Positions 1 to 8,756 of a stretch of DNA of 36,779 nucleotides are shown one piece after another (positions within the stretch are counted from its first letter, which is position 1; each line of letters opens with the position of its first letter). A model generated the notes under the pieces. It was not told where the DNA came from, made no database searches, and saw nothing but the letters and a program-made list of their open reading frames with translations. The stretch covers positions 1 through 36,779 of the forward strand of contig NZ_AUCN01000003.1 in the NCBI RefSeq assembly GCF_000429785.1, written 5' to 3'. The position numbers and the translations under genes are program-made. Origin of the DNA: Chitinibacter tainanensis DSM 15459. GTDB lineage: Bacteria; Pseudomonadota; Gammaproteobacteria; Burkholderiales; Chitinibacteraceae.

Positions 1-595
1 TACTTACATTCCTCTGCCAGAGCGCGCAGTGGATGGTACCTTCCTGATGCCAGTTGAGGACGTATTCTCGATCTCTGGTCGTGGTACTGTAGTTACTGGT
101 CGTGTTGAGCGCGGTATCATCAAAGTAGGTGAAGAGATCGAGATCGTTGGTATCGTTCCAACTATCAAGACCACTTGTACTGGTGTTGAGATGTTCCGTA
201 AGCTGCTGGACCAAGGTCAAGCAGGTGACAACATCGGCGCGCTGCTGCGTGGAACGAAGCGTGAAGAAGTTCAGCGTGGTCAAGTTCTGTCTAAACCAGG
301 CTCAATCACTCCGCACACCAAGTTCACTTCTGAGATCTACGTATTGTCTAAAGAAGAGGGTGGTCGTCACACTCCATTCTTCAGCAACTACCGTCCTCAG
401 TTCTACTTCCGTACTACGGACGTAACTGGCGCGATTTCTCTGCCAGAAGGCACTGAAATGGTTATGCCAGGTGACAACGTATCGATCACTGTAACGCTGA
501 TCGCCCCGATCGCGATGGAGCAAGGTCTGCGCTTTGCGATTCGTGAAGGTGGCCGTACCGTTGGTGCCGGCGTTGTAGCTAAGATCATCGAATAA
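1..595 (+). CDS. tuf: Elongation factor Tu, C-terminal half (5' partial)
   Basis: This is the 3' part of the gene for EF-Tu, the GTPase that brings aminoacyl-tRNA to the ribosomal A site. The reading frame is open from base 2, and the start codon lies outside the window, so only about 197 of the usual 394-396 residues are present. They cover domains 2 and 3. Visible family hallmarks are [13 protein letters not shown] near the beginning and the C-terminal [13 protein letters not shown]. The G domain with its nucleotide-binding motifs is missing only because of the window edge. Ten bases separate its stop from the rpsJ start and no terminator lies between them, so tuf and rpsJ are very probably cotranscribed as the end of a str-type operon. 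A second tuf copy elsewhere is common in this group but cannot be seen here. Confidence 0.97.
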   Translation, partial: TYIPLPERAVDGTFLMPVEDVFSISGRGTVVTGRVERGIIKVGEEIEIVGIVPTIKTTCTGVEMFRKLLDQGQAGDNIGALLRGTKREEVQRGQVLSKPGSITPHTKFTSEIYVLSKEEGGRHTPFFSNYRPQFYFRTTDVTGAISLPEGTEMVMPGDNVSITVTLIAPIAMEQGLRFAIREGGRTVGAGVVAKIIE

Positions 596-605
596 GGATT
601 TGGAT

Positions 606-917
606 ATGCAAAACCAAAAAATCCGTATCCGCCTGAAAGCGTTTGACTACTCTTTGATCGACCGCTCTGCGCAAGAGATCGTTGAGACTGCAAAACGCAC
701 TGGCGCTGTGGTGAAAGGCCCGGTTCCTTTGCCAACTAAAATCGAGCGTTTTGATGTGCTGCGTTCGCCGCACGTTTACAAAACGTCGCGTGACCAGTTC
801 GAAATTCGCACTCACCTGCGCATGATGGATATCGTTGACCCAACAGATAAAACTGTTGATGCGTTGATGAAGCTGGACTTGCCAGCTGGTGTAGATGTAG
901 AAATCAAACTGAACTAA
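606..917 (+). CDS. rpsJ: 30S ribosomal protein S10
   Basis: S10 is a 30S head protein that also acts as NusE in transcription antitermination with NusB at boxA. The 103-residue product has exactly the usual length and begins [15 protein letters not shown] chose ATG 606 over an upstream in-frame TTG at 600 because an AGGA ribosome binding site sits 8 bases before it and the length then fits the family. In E. coli S10 starts its own operon. Here it sits directly behind tuf and is separated from rplC by a 147-base structured gap, so it looks like the last gene of the str transcript rather than the first of the S10 operon. The boxA seen before the 16S gene at the far end of the window would be a target of its NusE activity. 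Confidence 0.97.
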   Translation: MQNQKIRIRLKAFDYSLIDRSAQEIVETAKRTGAVVKGPVPLPTKIERFDVLRSPHVYKTSRDQFEIRTHLRMMDIVDPTDKTVDALMKLDLPAGVDVEIKLN

Positions 918-958
918 TCCTTATTGGCGGGCATATAAGTGCTTGCCTTATAAGGATT
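916..958 (+). other. Long hairpin starting in the rpsJ stop codon
   Basis: AATCCTTAT (916-924) pairs with ATAAGGATT (950-958). Inside it GGCGGGC (926-932) can pair with GCTTGCC (941-947, two G-U pairs) around an 8-base loop, giving about 16 base pairs with a small bulge. The stem begins within the rpsJ stop codon and has no T-run after it, so it does not look like a simple terminator. It could be an RNA processing site, a 3' end stabiliser or part of a regulatory leader. The pairing is seen in the sequence; the role is inferred. Confidence 0.5.
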
Positions 959-972
959 TAGTGTGGTAGTAT
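943..972 (+). promoter_or_regulatory. Candidate sigma70 promoter for the S10 (rplC) operon
   Basis: TTGCCT (943-948) and TAGTAT (967-972) are separated by 18 bases. The predicted start, near 979, falls inside the 5' arm of the terminator-like hairpin just downstream. Transcripts made here would therefore lack an intact stem. This fits an independent promoter for rplC onwards. Confidence 0.5.
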
Positions 973-975
973 CGC

Positions 976-1013
976 GGACTTGCCATCAGGTGGTGGCAAG
1001 TCCGTTTATTTTT
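976..1013 (+). terminator. Rho-independent terminator between rpsJ and rplC
   Basis: GGACTTGCCA (976-985) and TGGCAAGTCC (994-1003) form a perfect 10-bp stem with an 8-base loop, followed by a T-rich tract (1005-1013). It would stop transcripts coming from tuf-rpsJ and so set the operon boundary after rpsJ. Partial read-through or attenuation is also possible, since rplC follows in the same direction. Confidence 0.7.
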
Positions 1014-1064
1014 TAATGGTCATAGCCAGTCAATCGTAACTGGCCCTTGATAAAGGGAATAACT

Positions 1065-1709
1065 ATGAGCTTAGGTCTTGTAGGTCGCAAAGTCGGCATG
1101 ACCCGCATTTTTGCTGAGGACGGCGTGTCTGTTCCAGTAACAGTGCTGGAAATGGCTGCAAACCGCGTCACGCAAATTAAAACCGAAGAAGTGGATGGCT
1201 ATTCAGCTGTTCAAGTTACTTTCGGCGCTAAGAAAGCTGGTCGTGTAAATAAAGCTGAAGCAGGTCATTTTGCTAAAGCTGGTGTAGAAGCTGGTGAAGC
1301 TCTAGTTGAGTTTCGTCTGGCGGCTGACAAAATCGCGGATCTGAAAGCCGGCGATACTCTGTCAGTTGAGTTGTTTAGTGTAGGTCAGATTGTTGATGTA
1401 ACTGGCACCACCCAAGGTAAGGGTTTTGCTGGTCCAATCAAACGTCACCACTTTAGCTCTAATCGTGAATCACACGGTAACTCGGTTTCGCACCGTTCGC
1501 CTGGTTCGATTGGTATGGCGCAAGATCCTGGTCGTGTATTCCCAGGTAAGCGCATGGCCGGTCAGTTGGGTAATGTGAAGCGTACCGTGCAAAATCTGGA
1601 AGTTGTACGTGTTGATGTAGAGCGTCAACTGCTGTTGGTTAAGGGCGGTGTGCCAGGTTCTAAAGGCAATCAAGTCATTGTCCGTCCAGGCGTGAAGGTG
1701 GGTGCGTAA
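1065..1709 (+). CDS. rplC: 50S ribosomal protein L3
   Basis: L3 is an early 23S rRNA-binding protein whose long loop reaches towards the peptidyl transferase centre. The product is 214 residues, as expected. ATG 1065 is the start: AAAGGGA lies just upstream and [16 protein letters not shown] is the family N terminus; an upstream in-frame ATG at 1047 would add six unrelated residues. The conserved segment around GKGFAG, the HGNS motif and the GSIG segment are present. Gln153 aligns with the glutamine (Gln150 in E. coli) that PrmB methylates. The stop overlaps the rplD start as TAATG, which suggests translational coupling. It appears to be the first gene of the S10-type operon in this genome. 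Confidence 0.97.
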   Translation: MSLGLVGRKVGMTRIFAEDGVSVPVTVLEMAANRVTQIKTEEVDGYSAVQVTFGAKKAGRVNKAEAGHFAKAGVEAGEALVEFRLAADKIADLKAGDTLSVELFSVGQIVDVTGTTQGKGFAGPIKRHHFSSNRESHGNSVSHRSPGSIGMAQDPGRVFPGKRMAGQLGNVKRTVQNLEVVRVDVERQLLLVKGGVPGSKGNQVIVRPGVKVGA

Positions 1710-2329
1710 TGGAACTGAAATCTGTAAATCTGAAAGGTGAAGCTCAGGCGGCAGTTGCAGGTTCGGATGCACTGTTCGGTCGTGAGTTTAGCGAAGCTCT
1801 GGTGCACCAGGTTGTAACTGCGTATTTTGCAAATGCACGCAGTGGTAATCGTGCGCAGAAAGATCGCACTGATGTAAAACACTCAACCAAAAAGCCTTGG
1901 CGTCAAAAAGGTACGGGCCGTGCTCGTGCTGGTATGTCGTCTTCTCCGCTGTGGCGTGGTGGTGGTCGTGCGTTCCCAAATAGCCCTGATGAGAATTTCT
2001 CTCAAAAAGTAAACCGCAAGATGTACCGTGCCGGTATTGCGACGATTTTCTCGCAATTGGTGCGCGAAGAGCGTCTGTTGGTGGTTGATTCTTTTGATGT
2101 TGAAACTCCAAAAACTAAGGCTTTTGCTCAGAAGCTAGCTGATCTGCAGCTGGATAACGTGCTGATTATCACCAAAGAACTGAGTGAAAATCTGTACCTC
2201 GCTTCGCGCAATCTGCCGCATGTTTTGGTACTTGAGCCATCGCAAGCTGATCCAGTTAGCCTGGTTCGCTTCAAAAAAGTAGTGCTGACTCGTGATGCGC
2301 TGCAGGCTCTTGAGGAGATGTTTGCATGA
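1709..2329 (+). CDS. rplD: 50S ribosomal protein L4
   Basis: L4 (206 residues) is an early assembly protein that lines the exit tunnel through its extended loop. The basic loop appears as [18 protein letters not shown] followed by SPLWRGGG at about residues 55-85. In E. coli L4 is also the repressor of the S10 operon and acts on an mRNA leader. Here such a site would most plausibly lie in the structured rpsJ-rplC gap, but I did not recognise the E. coli L4 target itself. The start overlaps the rplC stop (TAATG), and the stop overlaps the rplW start (ATGA). Confidence 0.97.
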   Translation: MELKSVNLKGEAQAAVAGSDALFGREFSEALVHQVVTAYFANARSGNRAQKDRTDVKHSTKKPWRQKGTGRARAGMSSSPLWRGGGRAFPNSPDENFSQKVNRKMYRAGIATIFSQLVREERLLVVDSFDVETPKTKAFAQKLADLQLDNVLIITKELSENLYLASRNLPHVLVLEPSQADPVSLVRFKKVVLTRDALQALEEMFA

Positions 2330-2631
2330 TCAAAATCGCCGAAAATCGCCTGTTGCAAGTAATTCTTGCTCCAGTTGTATCGGAAAAAAGCACCATGCTG
2401 GCTGAAAAAGCTGAGCAAGTTGTTTTCCGTGTTGCAACTGATGCAACTAAGGCTGAAATTAAAGCTGCAGTTGAATTGCTGTTCAAAGTGAAAGTGGACG
2501 CAGTCACAACTGTTAATGTGAAGGGTAAAACCAAACGCTTTGGCCGCACAGCTGGTCGTCGTAAAGACTGGAAAAAAGCGTATGTTAGCCTTGTGGCGGG
2601 TCAAGAAATTGATCTGGCTGCTGCGCAATAA
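2326..2631 (+). CDS. rplW: 50S ribosomal protein L23
   Basis: L23 (101 residues) sits at the tunnel exit and is the docking point for trigger factor and for the signal recognition particle, whose Ffh subunit is encoded later in this window. The N-terminal region [19 protein letters not shown] and the basic segment [21 protein letters not shown] are typical. It overlaps rplD by four bases (ATGA), and a 12-base gap with an AAGGAG site leads to rplB. Confidence 0.96.
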   Translation: MIKIAENRLLQVILAPVVSEKSTMLAEKAEQVVFRVATDATKAEIKAAVELLFKVKVDAVTTVNVKGKTKRFGRTAGRRKDWKKAYVSLVAGQEIDLAAAQ

Positions 2632-2643
2632 GGAGTCTGAATA

Positions 2644-3477
2644 ATGGCTTTGGTTAAAGTAAAACCTACCTCTCCAGGTCGCCGCGCAGTAGTTAAGGTT
2701 GTTAACGAAGATCTGCACAAAGGCGCGCCTTACGCACCTTTGCTGGTGAAAAAATCAAAAACTGGTGGTCGTAATAATAACGGTCATATCACTACACGCC
2801 ATATCGGTGGTGGTCACAAGCAGCACTACCGCTTGATCGACTTCCGTCGCAATAAAGATGGCATCGTAGCGAAAGTTGAACGTATTGAATACGATCCAAA
2901 CCGCACTGCGCATATTGCATTGCTGTGCTATGCAGATGGCGAACGCCGCTACATTATTGCCCCTAAAGGCTTGGTAGTTGGTGCTACTGTAGTATCGGGT
3001 TCAGAAGCACCGATCAAATCAGGTAACACTCTGCCTATCCGCAATATTCCAGTGGGTTCAACTATTCATTGCATCGAATTGCAACCTGGTAAAGGCGCGC
3101 AATTAGCTCGCTCAGCTGGCGCTGCTGTACAGTTGCTGGCTCGTGAAGGTGCGTACGCTCAATTGCGTCTGCGCTCAGGTGAGATCCGTAAGGTGCACGT
3201 TGATTGCCGCGCAACGATCGGTGAAGTGGGTAATGCAGAGCATTCTCTTCGTTCATACGGTAAGGCTGGTGCTAAGCGCTGGTTGGGTATTCGTCCAACT
3301 GTTCGTGGTACTGCGATGAACCCGGTTGATCACCCGCACGGTGGTGGTGAGGGTCGTACTGGTGAAGGTCGTGTGCCAGTTAGCCCATGGGGTCAACCTA
3401 CTAAAGGCTATCGTACTCGTCGTAACAAGCGTACGGACAACATGATTGTTCGTCGTCGTTTCGCGAACAAGGGGTAA
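2644..3477 (+). CDS. rplB: 50S ribosomal protein L2
   Basis: L2 is needed for subunit association and for the peptidyl transferase region. The 277-residue product matches the family length and has the OB-fold and SH3-like halves. The highly conserved C-terminal segment is present: [13 protein letters not shown], with the invariant histidine, then [17 protein letters not shown]. The start is supported by an AAGGAG site before ATG 2644. It is followed after 6 bases by rpsS, keeping the standard S10-operon order. Confidence 0.97.
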   Translation: MALVKVKPTSPGRRAVVKVVNEDLHKGAPYAPLLVKKSKTGGRNNNGHITTRHIGGGHKQHYRLIDFRRNKDGIVAKVERIEYDPNRTAHIALLCYADGERRYIIAPKGLVVGATVVSGSEAPIKSGNTLPIRNIPVGSTIHCIELQPGKGAQLARSAGAAVQLLAREGAYAQLRLRSGEIRKVHVDCRATIGEVGNAEHSLRSYGKAGAKRWLGIRPTVRGTAMNPVDHPHGGGEGRTGEGRVPVSPWGQPTKGYRTRRNKRTDNMIVRRRFANKG

Positions 3478-3483
3478 TGAATA

Positions 3484-3759
3484 ATGGCTCGTTCCGTTAA
3501 AAAAGGTCCATTCGTTGATCTGCATCTGCTGAAAAAAGTAGAAGCAGTCCGTGCCAATAACGACAAACGTCCAGTGAAAACTTGGTCTCGTCGTTCTACC
3601 ATCCTGCCAGACTTCGTTGGTTTGACCATCGCTGTGCACAACGGTAAACAGCACGTTCCAGTCTATGTGAATGAAAACATGGTAGGCCATAAGTTGGGTG
3701 AGTTTGCGCTGACCCGTACTTTCAAAGGCCATGCCGCGGACAAAAAATCTAAGCGATAA
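3484..3759 (+). CDS. rpsS: 30S ribosomal protein S19
   Basis: S19 (91 residues) binds the 30S head next to S13, which is encoded further along this window, and contacts A- and P-site tRNAs. [12 protein letters not shown] is the classic N terminus, and the internal [11 protein letters not shown] and the [14 protein letters not shown] segment are conserved. Length and position between rplB and rplV are standard. No anomaly seen. Confidence 0.97.
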   Translation: MARSVKKGPFVDLHLLKKVEAVRANNDKRPVKTWSRRSTILPDFVGLTIAVHNGKQHVPVYVNENMVGHKLGEFALTRTFKGHAADKKSKR

Positions 3760-3768
3760 GGTGAAGAC

Positions 3769-4098
3769 ATGCAAGTATCTGCTGTACTAAGCAACACTCG
3801 CCTCTCGGCTCAGAAAGCACGTCTTGTCGCAGACTTGGTTCGTGGCAAGCCCGTAGAGCAGGCGCTGAATATTCTGACTTTCTGCCCGAAAAAAGGCGCT
3901 GTTCTGATCAAGAAAGTGCTTGAATCGGCAATTGCCAATGCTGAGCACAATGAAGGTGCGGATATCGACACCCTCAAAGTGAAAACAATCTATGTAGACA
4001 AAGGCCCTTCGCTGAAACGATTTGCTGCTCGAGCTAAAGGCCGCGGCAATCGTATCGAGAAGCAAACTTGTCACATTACACTCACTGTTGGCGATTAA
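3769..4098 (+). CDS. rplV: 50S ribosomal protein L22
   Basis: L22 (109 residues) contacts all domains of 23S rRNA, and its beta hairpin lines the exit tunnel. The N-terminal [21 protein letters not shown] and the hairpin segment [14 protein letters not shown] with the following HITLTV are the usual signatures. The hairpin tip is where macrolide-resistance changes occur in other species; nothing unusual is evident here. A GGTGAAG site precedes the ATG. Confidence 0.96.
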   Translation: MQVSAVLSNTRLSAQKARLVADLVRGKPVEQALNILTFCPKKGAVLIKKVLESAIANAEHNEGADIDTLKVKTIYVDKGPSLKRFAARAKGRGNRIEKQTCHITLTVGD

Positions 4099-4108
4099 GG
4101 AGCTACTG

Positions 4109-4813
4109 ATGGGTCAGAAAATTCATCCAACAGGCTTCCGTCTGCCTGTTACTAAAAACTGGTCTTCTCGTTGGTACGCCAACAGCAGCAGTTTTGCCAA
4201 GATGTTGAATGAAGACATCGAGGTGCGGGATTTCTTGAAAAAGAAATTGGCCGGTGCTGCTGTTAGCCGTGTAGTGATTGAGCGCCCAGCTAAAAACGCG
4301 AAAGTGACCATCTACTCAGCTCGTCCGGGCGTAGTGATTGGTAAAAAAGGTGAAGATATCGAGCAGCTGAAGGCTCAGCTGCAAAAGATCTTGAACGTGC
4401 CAGTACATGTGAACATTGAAGAAGTTCGTAAGCCAGAGATTGATGCGCAAATCATTGCTGATAGCATCACTTCTCAGCTTGAAAAACGTGTGATGTTCCG
4501 CCGCGCGATGAAACGTGCGATGCAGAATGCAATGCGTTTGGGTGCACAAGGTATCAAGATCATGTCTTCAGGTCGTCTGAATGGTATCGAGATCGCTCGT
4601 ACTGAGTGGTATCGTGAAGGCCGCGTGCCTTTGCATACTCTGCGTGCCGATATCGACTACGCAACTTCTGAAGCAAAAACGACCTACGGTATCATCGGTG
4701 TGAAAGTTTGGGTTTATAAGGGTGAAGTTAAGCCAGGCGAAAAATTCGCGGCTGAACCTGTAGAAACCCAGAAGAAACCACGTAAGGGGCCACGAAATGC
4801 TGCAGCCAACTAG
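4109..4813 (+). CDS. rpsC: 30S ribosomal protein S3
   Basis: S3 (234 residues) sits at the mRNA entry channel and, with S4 and S5, forms the ribosomal helicase. I placed the start at ATG 4109, preceded by AAGGAG, because [12 protein letters not shown] is the family N terminus; the frame is open further upstream into rplV, but that extension is spurious. The KH domain with the [12 protein letters not shown] loop is at about residues 68-82, followed by the [20 protein letters not shown] helix region. The 3' end overlaps rplP by 17 bases, which suggests tight translational coupling. Confidence 0.97.
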   Translation: MGQKIHPTGFRLPVTKNWSSRWYANSSSFAKMLNEDIEVRDFLKKKLAGAAVSRVVIERPAKNAKVTIYSARPGVVIGKKGEDIEQLKAQLQKILNVPVHVNIEEVRKPEIDAQIIADSITSQLEKRVMFRRAMKRAMQNAMRLGAQGIKIMSSGRLNGIEIARTEWYREGRVPLHTLRADIDYATSEAKTTYGIIGVKVWVYKGEVKPGEKFAAEPVETQKKPRKGPRNAAAN

Positions 4814-5213
4814 ACTTAAATTCCGTAAGGTCCAGAAAGGCCGTAACACTGGTATCGCGACTCGTGGTAACACAGTAGCTTTCGGTGAGTTTGGTCTGAA
4901 GGCAACTAGCCGTGGTCGTTTGACTGCGCGTCAGATTGAATCTGCTCGTCGTGCAATCACCCGTTATATCAAGCGTGGTGGTCGCGTTTGGATTCGTGTA
5001 TTCCCAGACAAGCCGATTTCGACTAAGCCTGCCGAAGTGCGTATGGGTGGGGGGAAAGGTTCTCCTGACTATTACGTAGCTGAGATTCAGCCAGGTAAAG
5101 TACTGTACGAATTGAACGGTGTATCTGAAGAAGTGGCTCGTGAAGCGTTCCGCTTGGCTTCTGCCAAGTTGCCATTTGCAGTTACATTCGTTTCTCGCCA
5201 AGTGGGGCAATAA
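4797..5213 (+). CDS. rplP: 50S ribosomal protein L16
   Basis: L16 (138 residues) joins late in 50S assembly and helps position A-site t[19 protein letters not shown] is the canonical N terminus and fixes the start at ATG 4797 inside the end of rpsC. The conserved [10 protein letters not shown] segment holds the arginine that is hydroxylated in E. coli L16 (Arg81). The last codon is directly followed by the rpmC ATG, with no spacer. Nothing unusual in length. Confidence 0.96.
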   Translation: MLQPTRLKFRKVQKGRNTGIATRGNTVAFGEFGLKATSRGRLTARQIESARRAITRYIKRGGRVWIRVFPDKPISTKPAEVRMGGGKGSPDYYVAEIQPGKVLYELNGVSEEVAREAFRLASAKLPFAVTFVSRQVGQ

Positions 5214-5402
5214 ATGAAAGCTAGTGAACTGCAACAGAAGACTGTCGAAGAGCTGAAAGCTGAATTGACGTCACTGCTGAAGGCTAAGTTTAGTCTGCGC
5301 ATGCAGCATGCGACTGGCCAATTGGCAAAAACCAGTGAACTGAAACGCGTGCGTAAAGATATTGCGCGTGTATTGACTGTTCTGTCACAGAAGGCGGCAT
5401 AA
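5214..5402 (+). CDS. rpmC: 50S ribosomal protein L29
   Basis: L29 (62 residues) is a small two-helix protein next to L23 at the tunnel exit and contributes to trigger factor and SRP docking. [18 protein letters not shown] and the [15 protein letters not shown] helix are diagnostic. It begins immediately after the rplP stop, so it probably relies on reinitiation or coupling. Two bases separate its stop from the rpsQ ATG. Confidence 0.95.
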   Translation: MKASELQQKTVEELKAELTSLLKAKFSLRMQHATGQLAKTSELKRVRKDIARVLTVLSQKAA

Positions 5403-5404
5403 GC

Positions 5405-5668
5405 ATGAGCGAAACTAAACTCAAACGTACGCTGACCGGTCGTGTTGTTAGCAATAAGATGGACAAAACAGTAACCGTATTGGTAGAGCGCCTGGTGCGT
5501 CATCCACTGTACGGGAAAATGGTTCGTCAATCTAAAAAATACCACGCTCACGATGAGCTGAACCAATACGGCGAAGGTGATGTGGTGACAATCGAAGAGG
5601 GTCGTCCTCTGTCTAAGACTAAGTCTTGGGTGGTTACGGCTCTGGTCGAAAAAGCACGCGTTATTTAA
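5405..5668 (+). CDS. rpsQ: 30S ribosomal protein S17
   Basis: S17 (87 residues) is a primary 16S rRNA-binding protein with an OB fold. [20 protein letters not shown] and the KYHAHDE segment are the family markers. It is the last gene of the S10-type operon: a strong terminator hairpin follows 31 bases after the stop, and a new promoter leads into rplN. Confidence 0.96.
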   Translation: MSETKLKRTLTGRVVSNKMDKTVTVLVERLVRHPLYGKMVRQSKKYHAHDELNQYGEGDVVTIEEGRPLSKTKSWVVTALVEKARVI

Positions 5669-5693
5669 TTTATTGAAAAATAACACTTAGTGC

Positions 5694-5722
5694 TTGTGCG
5701 GGCATTCTAACTTGTGTAGAAT
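5694..5722 (+). promoter_or_regulatory. Candidate sigma70 promoter of the spc operon
   Basis: TTGTGC (5694-5699) and TAGAAT (5717-5722) are spaced by 17 bases. The -10 box lies inside the 3' arm of the terminator stem, and the predicted start near 5729 is just past the stem. This would start an independent rplN transcript with a leader of about 127 bases. Confidence 0.6.
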
Positions 5723-5731
5723 GCCCGTTTT
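5699..5731 (+). terminator. Rho-independent terminator at the S10/spc boundary
   Basis: CGGGCATTCTA (5699-5709) and TAGAATGCCCG (5717-5727) form a perfect 11-bp stem with a 7-base loop, followed by TTTT. It should end the rplC-rpsQ transcript. The stem shares its bases with the promoter that drives the next block. Confidence 0.75.
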
Positions 5732-5855
5732 CCTTGCGAGTCAGAAATTTGACTCGTGTTTTCCCTTCGGGATCCAAAACTGGCCGCTATTGGCTCGGCT
5801 CGACCGGGCACCTGGTTCTCCGGGCGATTAGGCGGATTAAGTTGGAGGCTTTTAA
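5729..5855 (+). promoter_or_regulatory. Structured 5' leader of rplN
   Basis: The predicted leader is about 127 bases and can fold at least two small hairpins. CGAGTCA (5737-5743) pairs with TGACTCG (5750-5756), and CCTGG pairs with CCGGG (with a G-U pair) around 5811-5824. A GGAGG site stands 7 bases before the rplN ATG. Such a leader could carry an autoregulatory site, but I do not recognise a known r-protein target. The structures are visible; regulation is inferred. Confidence 0.35.
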
Positions 5856-6224
5856 ATGATTCAAATGCAATCCAAGCTTGAGGTTGCTGACAATACTGGT
5901 GCACGCACAGTGATGTGCATCAAAGTATTGGGCGGCTCAAAGCGTCGTTACGCATCTATCGGTGACATCATCAAGGTGAGCATCAAGGATGCGGCTCCAC
6001 GTGGTCGTGTGAAAAAGGGCGATGTTTACAACGCCGTTGTTGTTCGCACTGCTAAAGGCGTTCGCCGTGCAGATGGCGCACTCATCAAATTTGATGGCAA
6101 TGCAGCTGTATTGTTGAACAACAAACTCGAGCCAATCGGCACACGTATCTTCGGGCCAGTGACACGCGAATTGCGTAGCGAGCGCTTTATGAAGATTGTT
6201 TCCCTGGCTCCAGAAGTGCTGTAA
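5856..6224 (+). CDS. rplN: 50S ribosomal protein L14
   Basis: L14 (122 residues) lies at the subunit interface and takes part in bridge B8; it is also the docking site of the silencing factor Rsf[20 protein letters not shown] is the standard N terminus, and the [17 protein letters not shown] and [12 protein letters not shown] segments are conserved. It is the first gene of the spc block here. A strong GGAGG ribosome binding site precedes the start. The gap to rplX is 11 bases. Confidence 0.97.
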   Translation: MIQMQSKLEVADNTGARTVMCIKVLGGSKRRYASIGDIIKVSIKDAAPRGRVKKGDVYNAVVVRTAKGVRRADGALIKFDGNAAVLLNNKLEPIGTRIFGPVTRELRSERFMKIVSLAPEVL

Positions 6225-6235
6225 GGAGTAGGGTA

Positions 6236-6553
6236 ATGAATAAGATTCGTAAAGGCGACGAAGTCGTTGTTCTGACCGGTAAAGATAAAGGTAAGCGTGG
6301 TGTTGTTGTCCGTGCTCTGCCTGCTTCTGATCGTGTTGTGGTAGAGGGTGTTAACGTAGTTAAGAAACACCAAAAGCCAAACCCAATGCGCGGTGTTCAG
6401 GGTGGTATCGTTGAGCTGACTATGCCAGTTCACGTATCTAATGTAGCTATTTTCAATGCTAAAACTGGCAAAGCAGATCGCGTTGGCTTCAAGATTGAAG
6501 ACGGCAAGAAAGTGCGCGTGTTCAAGTCTAGCGGCGAAGTAGTTGGCGCGTAA
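6236..6553 (+). CDS. rplX: 50S ribosomal protein L24
   Basis: L24 (105 residues) is one of the two assembly-initiating proteins of the 50S subunit and binds the 5' region of 23S rRNA. The KOW motif is clear in [18 protein letters not shown] near the N terminus. Its length matches the family. The rplE ATG follows 10 bases after its stop, with AAGGGG in the gap. Confidence 0.96.
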   Translation: MNKIRKGDEVVVLTGKDKGKRGVVVRALPASDRVVVEGVNVVKKHQKPNPMRGVQGGIVELTMPVHVSNVAIFNAKTGKADRVGFKIEDGKKVRVFKSSGEVVGA

Positions 6554-6563
6554 GGGGATGGCA

Positions 6564-7103
6564 ATGGCACGTTTTCAAGAAATCTACGAAAGCAAAATTG
6601 TTCCTGAATTGATTAAGCAATTCGGTTACAAGTCAGTGATGGAAGTTCCTCGTATCGAAAAAATCACCGTAAATATGGGTGTGGGCGAGGCAGTTGCTGA
6701 TAAGAAAGTAATGGAATTCGCAGTTGGCGATATGCAAAAAATCACCGGCCAAAAGGCTGTAGTGACTAAAGCTAAAAAATCAATTGCTGGCTTCAAAATT
6801 CGTGATGGCTATCCAGTAGGTTGTAAAGTAACTCTGCGTCGTGAGCGTATGTACGAGTTCTTGGATCGTCTGGTTACTGTGGCTCTGCCACGTGTACGTG
6901 ACTTCCGTGGTGTTGGTGGCAAATCATTTGATGGTCGTGGCAATTTCAACATGGGTGTGAAAGAGCAGATCATTTTCCCAGAGATCGAATACGACAAGAT
7001 CGATGCTCTGCGCGGTATGAATATCACCATTACTACTACGGCTAAAACTGACGAAGAAGCGCGCGCTCTGCTCGCTGCCTTCAAGTTCCCGTTCAAGAAT
7101 TGA
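6564..7103 (+). CDS. rplE: 50S ribosomal protein L5
   Basis: L5 (179 residues) belongs to the 5S RNP of the central protuberance and touches P-site tRNA. I chose ATG 6564, giving [13 protein letters not shown], because an AAGGGG site lies 6 bases upstream and the 179-residue length is exactly typical. In-frame starts at 6543 and 6558 would add residues not seen in the family and would overlap the ribosome binding site. Conserved segments are [11 protein letters not shown] and [16 protein letters not shown]. Confidence 0.96.
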   Translation: MARFQEIYESKIVPELIKQFGYKSVMEVPRIEKITVNMGVGEAVADKKVMEFAVGDMQKITGQKAVVTKAKKSIAGFKIRDGYPVGCKVTLRRERMYEFLDRLVTVALPRVRDFRGVGGKSFDGRGNFNMGVKEQIIFPEIEYDKIDALRGMNITITTTAKTDEEARALLAAFKFPFKN

Positions 7104-7110
7104 GGCGATC

Positions 7111-7416
7111 ATGGCTAAACTTGCACTGATTAATCGTGAAGCCAAGCGTGAAGCTGCGGTTGCTAAATTCGCAGCCAAGCGTGAAAAGCTTCTGGCAATT
7201 ATTAACGACAGCAAGGTGAGTGAGGAAGAGCAATTCCAAGCCCGCCTGAAATTGCAGCAACTGCCACGGAATTCTTCGCCAGTTCGTCTGCGTAATCGTT
7301 GTCAATTGACTGGCCGTGCCCGCGGTGTATTCCGTAAGTTCGGTCTGGGTCGTAGCAAACTGCGTGATCTTGCTTTCAAAGGCGAGATTCCAGGTCTTGT
7401 TAAAGCTAGCTGGTAA
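7111..7416 (+). CDS. rpsN: 30S ribosomal protein S14, zinc-independent type
   Basis: S14 binds the 30S head near S3 and S10. The 101-residue length and the absence of a CXXC-X12-CXXC zinc ribbon identify the long, zinc-independent form usual in proteobacteria. The C-terminal [21 protein letters not shown] block is the core rRNA-binding part. The upstream gap to rplE is 7 bases, and a TAGGAG site after its stop serves rpsH. Confidence 0.96.
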   Translation: MAKLALINREAKREAAVAKFAAKREKLLAIINDSKVSEEEQFQARLKLQQLPRNSSPVRLRNRCQLTGRARGVFRKFGLGRSKLRDLAFKGEIPGLVKASW

Positions 7417-7431
7417 TAGGAGAACTAAAAC

Positions 7432-7824
7432 ATGGCAATGCATGATCCTATCGCCGATATGCTGACTCGTATCCGTAACGCTCAGCGTGCAGAAAAAGCT
7501 TCGGTGGTAATGCCTTCTTCAAAACTGAAAGTGGCTATCGCTAAAGTACTGCACGAAGAAGGTTATGTTGAATCTTTCGTTGTTACTGGTGACGTTAAGC
7601 CGGTACTGACTATTGAGCTGAAATACTACGCAGGTCGCCCAGTTATTGAGCGTCTTGACCGTGTGTCTAAGCCTGGTCTGCGCGACTACCGTGGTAGCGG
7701 CGAGATTCCTAGCGTAATGAATGGTCTTGGTGTGGCAATCTTGTCTACTTCCAAGGGTGTGATGACCGACCGCAAAGCACGTGCCAATGGTATTGGCGGC
7801 GAGTTGCTGTGCATCGTTGCTTGA
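7432..7824 (+). CDS. rpsH: 30S ribosomal protein S8
   Basis: S8 (130 residues) binds the central domain of 16S rRNA. In E. coli it also represses the spc operon by binding mRNA around the start of rpl[19 protein letters not shown] is the usual N terminus; ATG 7432 is favoured over ATG 7438 by the spacing from the AGGAGA site. The C-terminal [14 protein letters not shown] with GGELLC is the conserved rRNA-binding block. I did not look for an S8 target beyond noting no obvious copy of its rRNA helix near rplE. Confidence 0.96.
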   Translation: MAMHDPIADMLTRIRNAQRAEKASVVMPSSKLKVAIAKVLHEEGYVESFVVTGDVKPVLTIELKYYAGRPVIERLDRVSKPGLRDYRGSGEIPSVMNGLGVAILSTSKGVMTDRKARANGIGGELLCIVA

Positions 7825-7836
7825 TGAGGTGTCACA

Positions 7837-8370
7837 ATGTCTCGCGTAGCTAAGAATCCAGTAGCAATTCCGGCCGGCGTTGAAGTTAAAGTCGACGCTG
7901 GTCAAATCGTAGTTAAAGGCCCGCAAGGTACTTTGGCTCAACCGGTGGTGGCTGATGTTGCTGTCGAAGTTAAAGACGGTAACGTGACATTTGCTGCTAA
8001 TGGCAATAGCAAATTTGCCCGTTCAATGTCAGGCACATTGCGCGCTCTGGTTAACAACATGGTAAATGGTGTTAACAAAGGCTTTGAGCGCAAACTGACG
8101 TTGGTTGGTGTTGGTTATCGTGCGCAAGCACAAGGTGATGTGCTGAACCTGTCACTGGGTTTCTCTCACCCTGTTGCGCATCCAATGCCAGCTGGCATCA
8201 AATGTGAAACCCCTTCTCAGACTGAAATCATTCTGAAGGGTGCCGATAAACAACTTCTCGGTCAAGTCGCTGCTGAAATCCGCGCTTATCGTTCGCCAGA
8301 GCCATACAAAGGCAAGGGCGTTCGTTACTCGGACGAAGTTGTGGTGATTAAAGAAACCAAGAAGAAGTAA
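7837..8370 (+). CDS. rplF: 50S ribosomal protein L6
   Basis: L6 (177 residues) lies near the sarcin-ricin loop at the factor-binding centre and consists of two similar domains. [17 protein letters not shown] and the C-terminal [15 protein letters not shown] segment are diagnostic. The gap to rpsH is 12 bases and contains GAGGTG. Length and order are standard. Confidence 0.96.
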   Translation: MSRVAKNPVAIPAGVEVKVDAGQIVVKGPQGTLAQPVVADVAVEVKDGNVTFAANGNSKFARSMSGTLRALVNNMVNGVNKGFERKLTLVGVGYRAQAQGDVLNLSLGFSHPVAHPMPAGIKCETPSQTEIILKGADKQLLGQVAAEIRAYRSPEPYKGKGVRYSDEVVVIKETKKK

Positions 8371-8383
8371 TCGAGGCTGAATC

Positions 8384-8737
8384 ATGGATAAGAATCAAAG
8401 CAGACTCCGTCGTGCACGTAAAACCCGTGCCAAAATTGCGGAGCTTAAAGTTGCACGTTTGTCTGTTCATCGCACGAATAGCCATATCTATGCACAAATC
8501 TTCGATGCAACTGGTAGCCAAGTATTGGCATCAGCTAGCACCGTTGAGGCTGCAGTGCGTGGTGAAGTGAAGAATGGCGGCAACGTTGCAAGTGCGGTTG
8601 CAGTTGGCAAGCTGATCGCTGAAAAAGCAAAAGCTGCTGGCGTGCAAAACGTAGCTTTCGATCGCTCAGGTTTCAAATACCACGGCCGTGTAAAAGCACT
8701 GGCTGATGCGGCTCGTGAAGCTGGCCTCGTCTTCTAA
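8384..8737 (+). CDS. rplR: 50S ribosomal protein L18
   Basis: L18 (117 residues) binds 5S rRNA and anchors it in the central protuberance together with L5. The arginine- and lysine-rich N terminus [15 protein letters not shown] and the conserved [13 protein letters not shown] and [21 protein letters not shown] segments identify it. Standard position between rplF and rpsE. Confidence 0.96.
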   Translation: MDKNQSRLRRARKTRAKIAELKVARLSVHRTNSHIYAQIFDATGSQVLASASTVEAAVRGEVKNGGNVASAVAVGKLIAEKAKAAGVQNVAFDRSGFKYHGRVKALADAAREAGLVF

Positions 8738-8756
8738 TTGAGTTTGGAGTTTAAAT

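Noticed and set aside
2128-2718. 196-residue minus-strand open frame
   Set aside because: It is antisense to rplD, rplW and rplB. Its composition reflects reverse-complement codons of highly expressed genes.
4022-4108. N-terminal extension of rpsC within rplV
   Set aside because: The frame is open, but S3 begins at [10 protein letters not shown] with a good ribosome binding site. The extension does not match the family.
5087-5686. 199-residue minus-strand open frame
   Set aside because: It is antisense to rplP, rpmC and rpsQ, is rich in unlikely Ser/Thr/Cys runs and has no ribosome binding site. It is a shadow of codon-biased ribosomal genes.
5738-5824. Riboswitch or known r-protein leader in the rplN leader
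   Set aside because: Only short hairpins are visible and they do not match a conserved ligand-binding core that I recognise. It is kept only as a generic leader.
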